From assembly GCA_937925635.1 (NCBI GenBank), contig CALALX010000013.1, positions 1 through 64,000 of the forward strand: a stretch of 64,000 nt of DNA. Reading direction: 5' to 3'. A program made the translations under genes and the position numbers. The stretch comes from an uncultured Caulobacter sp. GTDB lineage: Bacteria > Pseudomonadota > Alphaproteobacteria > Caulobacterales > Caulobacteraceae. Of this stretch, positions 60,234-64,000 are shown piece after piece. Every line of letters starts with the position of its first letter. Position 1 is the first letter of the stretch. Under the pieces are notes generated by a model that did no database searches, was not told the DNA's origin, and saw only the letters and a list, made by a program, of their open reading frames with translations.

Positions 60234-61309
60234 GGTTCGGAATCTCCCTTGGCGCCTCGCCTGACCTCGTCGGGGGGCCAGGACGGGGCCGCATCCCCCT
60301 GGCCCTCCGACAAGCCGTCCGGGATCAGCACCGCGGCGCCGGTGAAAGCCCCGTCGCGCAGGTCGTCCAGCGCCTTGTTCGCCTGTGACAGGGGATAGGA
60401 TGTGACCTGGGCGCGAACGCCCGACCGGTTCGCCAAGGCCAGATAGACCGCGGCGTCGGCGCGGGTGAGATTGGCGACCGAGACGACGCGGCGTTCCTCC
60501 CATAGGTCGGCATAGGGAAAGGCCGGAATGTCGCTCATATGGATGCCGCCGCAGACCACCGTTCCACCCTTGCGGACGGCGCGCAGGGCGGTCGGAACCA
60601 GGGCGCCGACCGGGGCGAAGATGATCGCCGCATCCAGCGGCTCCGGCGGCGTTTCGTCCGATCCTCCGGCCCATATGCAACCGAGTTCGCGCGCGAGGGC
60701 CTGGGCGGCCGTGTCGCCTGGCCGCGTCAGCGCGTAGATCTCCTGTCCCTCATGGATCGCGAGCTGGGCCAACAGGTGGGCGGCCGCCCCGAAGCCGTAG
60801 AGTCCCAGGCGGCGAACGGACCGGGCCTCGCAGGCCTTGCGCCAGGAGCGGTAGCCGATCAGGCCGGCGCACAATAGCGGCGCGCACTCGGCGTCGGAAA
60901 GGCCGTCCGGCAGGGGAAAGCAGAAGCGAGCGTCGGCGACCGCCTGTTCGGCGTAGCCACCGTCGCGGGTCCAGCCCGTGAACAGCGGTCGCTCACAGAG
61001 GTTCTCCGCCCCTTCGAGACAGTAGCGGCAGGCGCCGCAGGTGCGCCCCAGCCACGGCACGCCGACCCGGTCGCCAATCGCGAAGCCGCTGACGTCGGGC
61101 GCCATCGCCTCGACGACGCCAACGACCTCGTGCCCCGGGACGACGCCTTCCACCACGGCCGGAAGATCGCCGTCGACGATATGCAGATCCGTCCGGCAGA
61201 CACCGCACGCCCGCACGCGGAGCAGCAGTTCGCCCGGCCCAGGCGCGAGATCGGGACGAATCGCCGGCTCAAGCCGACCGCCTTGTTGAGCGAGGACCAT
61301 GGCGAACAT
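60230..61309 (-). CDS. Zinc-dependent alcohol dehydrogenase (AdhP/CAD2-like)
   Basis: The 359-residue medium-chain dehydrogenase has the catalytic zinc ligands in GVCRTDLHIVDGDL and GHEVVGVV, the structural four-Cys lobe CGACRYCLEGAENLC, and a cofactor fold around GLYGFGAAAHLLAQLAIHEG. The C-terminal 25 residues are Pro/Asp-rich and extend beyond the usual end. GGAGG precedes the ATG at 61309. A perfect FNR-type box lies 82 bp upstream, so adh-phosphoribosyltransferase is probably induced at low oxygen. Confidence 0.92.
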   Translation of the reverse strand: MFAMVLAQQGGRLEPAIRPDLAPGPGELLLRVRACGVCRTDLHIVDGDLPAVVEGVVPGHEVVGVVEAMAPDVSGFAIGDRVGVPWLGRTCGACRYCLEGAENLCERPLFTGWTRDGGYAEQAVADARFCFPLPDGLSDAECAPLLCAGLIGYRSWRKACEARSVRRLGLYGFGAAAHLLAQLAIHEGQEIYALTRPGDTAAQALARELGCIWAGGSDETPPEPLDAAIIFAPVGALVPTALRAVRKGGTVVCGGIHMSDIPAFPYADLWEERRVVSVANLTRADAAVYLALANRSGVRAQVTSYPLSQANKALDDLRDGAFTGAAVLIPDGLSEGQGDAAPSWPPDEVRRGAKGDSEP

Positions 61310-61391
61310 GCGATACCTCCCACTCGCCGACTGACCGGGTCGGGCGATGAGCGCCAGCGACGTACAACACTCCAGCTCGGGGAATGCCGCA

Positions 61392-61405
61392 TTGACGAAG
61401 GTCAA
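61392..61405. promoter_or_regulatory. FNR/FixK/Dnr-type box (TTGAC-N4-GTCAA)
   Basis: TTGACGAAGGTCAA is a perfect dyad, 82 bp upstream of the adh ATG on the minus strand and 185 bp upstream of moaD on the plus strand. A weaker TTGAT-N4-GACAA candidate at 61543-61556 lies nearer moaD. The remaining part of the 61310-61590 gap holds no gene. Confidence 0.7.
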
Positions 61406-61590
61406 CGTCGCCGCCCGTCGCGCCGTCTCACGCCGATGTCAGGCCCCCTTGGCCTTGGACCGATTGGCGTTCGATCCGCGCGCGACGCCTTGTCGCGCAT
61501 CACCTTGCGCGGTGCGCCAAAGGACGGCCTTGGGCGCCCCGCTTGATGTTCGACAATCGCGTCGCGACGGGATCGCGCTAGGCAACGGCC

Positions 61591-61872
61591 ATGACCCTGC
61601 TCATGCAACCTGCGCCGGCGGCGCGCGCCGTCGACCTTGAAGTCCTGTTCTTCGGCGCCATCGCCGACATCTTTGGCAGCCGCACGAGACTGGCGATCGG
61701 TCCGGAGGGCGCGAGTCTGGCCGAGCTGCGGCGCCGGCTGTCGCGGATCGGCGGCGACGCCATCCTGCGGTCTGACATCCGCGTGGCCGTCGACCAGACG
61801 CTCGTTCACGGCGAGGCGACGGTAAGGCCGGGTCAGGAAGTCGCCTTCATGTCCCCCTTCTCGGGAGGTTGA
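61591..61872 (+). CDS. moaD: Molybdopterin synthase small subunit (MoaD)
   Basis: The 93-residue ubiquitin-like protein carries sulfur as a C-terminal thiocarboxylate for molybdopterin synthesis. VLFFGAIADIFGSR is near the start and the essential C-terminus reads MSPFSGG, ending in Gly-Gly. It is followed by moaB one base later, and no moaE is adjacent. Clustering with moaB and moeA supports the assignment. Confidence 0.93.
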   Translation: MTLLMQPAPAARAVDLEVLFFGAIADIFGSRTRLAIGPEGASLAELRRRLSRIGGDAILRSDIRVAVDQTLVHGEATVRPGQEVAFMSPFSGG

Positions 61873-61873
61873 A

Positions 61874-62437
61874 TTGACCGCCGCCCCCAACCCGGCCAGC
61901 AAGGCCAGGATCCAGGAAGACCTGCCGTTTCATCCGCTCGGCATCGCCGTCCTCACCATTTCCGACACGCGCACAGAGGCGACCGACACCTCCGGCGGCC
62001 TGCTGGCGGAGCGCCTGACTTCCGCCGGCCATTGGCTGCGCCACAAGGTCATCGTCGCGGACGACGTCGAAGCCATTCGCGACTGTGTCGGCGTCTTCGT
62101 CGAAGACCCTGACGTGGACGTGATCCTGACCACGGGCGGCACCGGCTTCTCACCCCGGGACGTCACGCCCGAGGCGGTGCGGCCGTTGTTGAGACGGGAA
62201 ATGGACGGCTTTTCCGTCGTTTTCCACCAGGCGAGCTACGGATCCGTCGGTGTCTCGACGCTGCAGTCACGGGCCCTGGCCGGACAGATCGACGAGACCT
62301 TCATCTTCTGCGTCCCCGGCTCGACGGGCGCCTGCCGCGACGCTTGGGACCTGGTGCTGGCGCAAGAGCTCGACAGCCGGTTCCGCCCCTGCTCGCTGGT
62401 CGGTCAGGTGCCGCGCTACCGCGGTCTGTGCCCATGA
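61874..62437 (+). CDS. moaB: Molybdenum cofactor biosynthesis protein B
   Basis: The 187-residue protein is a MoaB/Mog-type adenylyltransferase. It shows PLGIAVLTISDTRTEATDTSGGLLAERL and the MPT-binding GGTGFSPRDVTPEAVRPLL, then the C-terminal region FCVPGSTGACRDAWDLVL. The start is a TTG at 61874 with GGAGG six bases upstream. Its stop overlaps the moeA start (ATGA). Confidence 0.93.
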   Translation: MTAAPNPASKARIQEDLPFHPLGIAVLTISDTRTEATDTSGGLLAERLTSAGHWLRHKVIVADDVEAIRDCVGVFVEDPDVDVILTTGGTGFSPRDVTPEAVRPLLRREMDGFSVVFHQASYGSVGVSTLQSRALAGQIDETFIFCVPGSTGACRDAWDLVLAQELDSRFRPCSLVGQVPRYRGLCP

Positions 62438-63615
62438 TCGACTTTGACGAGGCCTGCGCCGCGGTCGCCGCCCTGGCGCGCCCGCTCGGCGTTGAACGCG
62501 TCCCGCTGGACGACGCCTGGGGCCGGGTGCTCGCCGCGCCGGTCTTGGCCGCGCGCGACAGTCCGCCCCGCGCCGTCGCCGCTATGGACGGCTACGCCAT
62601 GCGGGAAGAGGACGCGACCGTCGGGGCCCGCCTGGTCGTCGCCGGGTCGGTCTACCCCGGCTGCGAGACCGGGGCGGCGATCGATCCCGGCCACTGCGCC
62701 CGGATCTTCACCGGCGCGCCCGTCCCGCCAGGCGCGGATCGTGTCGTGATGCAGGAACACGTCAGCCGCGACGGCGATGTCGCCGTGATTGGCCCGGGCG
62801 TCGGCGCCGCGAGTCACGTTCGGGCGGCCGGGAGCGATTTCCGCGCCGGAGACAGCCTGCTCGAAGCCGGCGCCCTTCTGACGCCGGGCGCGCTTGTCGC
62901 CGCCGCAGCCGCCGATCAGGCGACCGTCGACGTGTACCTTCGACCCCGTGTCTCGATCCTCTGCACGGGCGACGAGCTGGTCGCGCCTGGCAGCGCCGCC
63001 GCCGGCCAGAGCGCCATCCCGGACAGCGTCTCGATCGGCGTCGCCGCCCTGGCGCGGGTCTGGAGCGCCCAGGTGGTCGGCCGCCGCCGGGTGGGAGACG
63101 ATCCCGTCGCGATCGGCGACGCCGCCGCCGCCCTCGATGAAGCGGACGTCGTGGTGGTCACGGGCGGCGCCTCGGTCGGCGAACGCGACTATTCTCGGAC
63201 CGTCTTCGAGGCGCTCGGCGTCGACATCCTGTTCGCCAAGGTCGCGATGAAGCCCGGCAAGCCTGTCTGGCTCGGCAGGGCGGACGGGCGGGCCGTCCTC
63301 GGCCTTCCGGGCAATCCGTCGGCGGCGATGGTGACCGCCCGCCTGTTCCTGGCGCCGCTGCTCGCTGGCCTGGGCGGACGGCCGGCGGACCATGCCCTGG
63401 GCTGGACCACCCTGCCCCTGGCCCAGGACCTGACCGCCGGCGGCGACCGGACCTCCTTCGTTCGCGCCCGCCGCTGCGACCAGGGCGTCCGGCCCCTGGC
63501 CAATCAGGACTCCAGCGGACAGGGCGTGCTGGCCGGGGCGGACCTGCTCATTCGCCAGCGGCCCGGCATGCCCGCGCGACCGGCCAGGTCGCTGGTGGAC
63601 GTGCTGACCTTCTAG
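62434..63615 (+). CDS. moeA: Molybdopterin molybdenumtransferase MoeA
   Basis: The 393-residue enzyme inserts molybdate into adenylylated molybdopterin. It has DSPPRAVAAMDGYAMRE, FTGAPVPPGADRVVMQE, the central CTGDELVAPGS, TGGASVGERDYSR and KPGKPVWLGR ... GLPGNPSAAM, all characteristic in this order. With moaD and moaB it forms a Moco operon, which would serve nitrate reductase or another molybdoenzyme encoded elsewhere. Confidence 0.96.
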   Translation: MIDFDEACAAVAALARPLGVERVPLDDAWGRVLAAPVLAARDSPPRAVAAMDGYAMREEDATVGARLVVAGSVYPGCETGAAIDPGHCARIFTGAPVPPGADRVVMQEHVSRDGDVAVIGPGVGAASHVRAAGSDFRAGDSLLEAGALLTPGALVAAAAADQATVDVYLRPRVSILCTGDELVAPGSAAAGQSAIPDSVSIGVAALARVWSAQVVGRRRVGDDPVAIGDAAAALDEADVVVVTGGASVGERDYSRTVFEALGVDILFAKVAMKPGKPVWLGRADGRAVLGLPGNPSAAMVTARLFLAPLLAGLGGRPADHALGWTTLPLAQDLTAGGDRTSFVRARRCDQGVRPLANQDSSGQGVLAGADLLIRQRPGMPARPARSLVDVLTF

Positions 63616-63645
63616 ACCGGCGGCCGTCGCCGAGCGCCGCTCGCG

Positions 63646-64000
63646 CTATCGATCAAGAAAGCGTGGGAACAGGATCTCGTTCTCGATCCGCATATGCTCG
63701 CGCAGGTCATCGTCGATCTTCGAACAGAGCCGGTAAAGATCCCGCCAGAGGCCACAGGCGTCGGCGGGCGGCTGGAACGCGTCGGTAAGCGCCCTCAGGC
63801 GGCGGAGCTGGTCGTCCACCCCCTCGTGATCGGCGACCATCCTGCCAATCGGATGCCGGATCATCGGGGCGCCCCCGGCCAGCATCATCGGAAACAGGAT
63901 CCGCTCCTCCTTTTGCTGATGCTCCTCGAGATCGGCCTGCATGATGGCGAGATGGTTGGTCAGACCGCGCGGTCGGCCGGGATGGTCGGCATGCGCGCCG
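63646..64000 (-). CDS. RIC-type (ScdA/YtfE/DnrN) di-iron protein, 5' end outside window
   Basis: The reading frame is open from the right edge to the stop at 63646, so the gene continues beyond the window; the ATG at 63942 is internal. Visible ligand-bearing segments of the hemerythrin-like domain are LTNHLAIMQADLEEHQQKEERILFPMML, written here in parts: LTNH, EEHQQKEERILFP, MVADHEGVDDQLRRL and EHMRIENEILFP. They carry the His/Glu ligands of the RIC family, which repairs iron-sulfur clusters after nitric-oxide or oxidative damage. Its place beside Moco genes and FNR-type boxes fits a nitrogen-oxide or low-oxygen island. Confidence 0.88.
   Translation of the reverse strand, partial: GAHADHPGRPRGLTNHLAIMQADLEEHQQKEERILFPMMLAGGAPMIRHPIGRMVADHEGVDDQLRRLRALTDAFQPPADACGLWRDLYRLCSKIDDDLREHMRIENEILFPRFLDR

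Noticed and set aside
61543..61556. TTGAT-N4-GACAA as a third FNR-type box upstream of moaD
   Set aside because: The right half matches the consensus poorly. It is mentioned with the nearby perfect box but not listed as a site.

Overview
The window is 64 kb of high-GC chromosomal DNA from an alphaproteobacterium, most likely a member of the Caulobacteraceae (Caulobacter, Phenylobacterium or a close relative). The evidence is the rpoZ-rel, lepB-rnc and era neighbourhood, the abundance of GTG and TTG starts, TonB-receptor/TPR-sulfotransferase gene pairs, and dispersed palindromes of the 'pure-protein-like' IPAKAG...VPAFAGM type. This assignment rests on gene content and order only; no database was searched. 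Genes are dense, no gap exceeds 300 bp, and there is no prophage, CRISPR array or classical insertion sequence.

Region 1 (1-15.6 kb) is a core block on the minus strand: dapA-smpB, folK, rpoZ-rel, pyrE, pdxJ, acpS, two tandem signal peptidases (lepB), rnc and era. Plus-strand genes are interspersed: an FAD oxidoreductase, two small proteins, a Nudix hydrolase, a NYN-domain protein and a family-5-like uracil-DNA glycosylase. About seven dispersed palindromic repeat elements sit here. One is a 414-bp unit with a perfect 34-bp terminal inverted repeat that carries a GIY-YIG nuclease gene. Two 110-bp elements elsewhere (13.5 kb and 42.7 kb) look like internally deleted copies of it. This is the most novel structure in the window.

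Region 2 (15.7-31.4 kb) holds a soluble lytic transglycosylase, an iron/cobalamin-type ABC importer with a TetR regulator, a membrane glycosyltransferase, two RNA methyltransferase-type genes, a YCII protein, a YtcJ-like amidohydrolase, a DUF695-like protein, HrpB helicase and an amino-acid permease.

Region 3 (31.5-45.6 kb) contains a metallo-beta-lactamase-fold hydrolase, then a co-directional block: OmpR-type regulator, histidine kinase (split by a 12-C homopolymer), EF-hand protein, MacA-like adaptor with a Spy/CpxP-like insertion, and MacB-type ATPase and permease. After it come a TauD-type dioxygenase, a TetR regulator, an acyl-CoA ligase, DNA-3-methyladenine glycosylase, a membrane-fused alpha/beta hydrolase and tRNA-Ser(GCU).

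Region 4 (45.7-58.6 kb) is a single-direction, eight-gene block: MocR/GabR-like regulator, nitrilase-superfamily amidase, TonB-dependent receptor, TPR-sulfotransferase, exported beta-lactamase-fold hydrolase, MFS transporter, GABA-type aminotransferase and succinate-semialdehyde-type dehydrogenase. I read it as an outer-membrane-to-cytosol route for an unidentified amide of a GABA-like omega-amino acid.

Region 5 (58.8-64 kb) looks like a low-oxygen/NO-responsive island. It has two perfect TTGAC-N4-GTCAA (FNR/FixK/Dnr-type) boxes, an alpha/beta hydrolase, an adh-phosphoribosyltransferase pair, moaD-moaB-moeA for molybdenum cofactor, and a truncated RIC-type di-iron protein running off the right edge.
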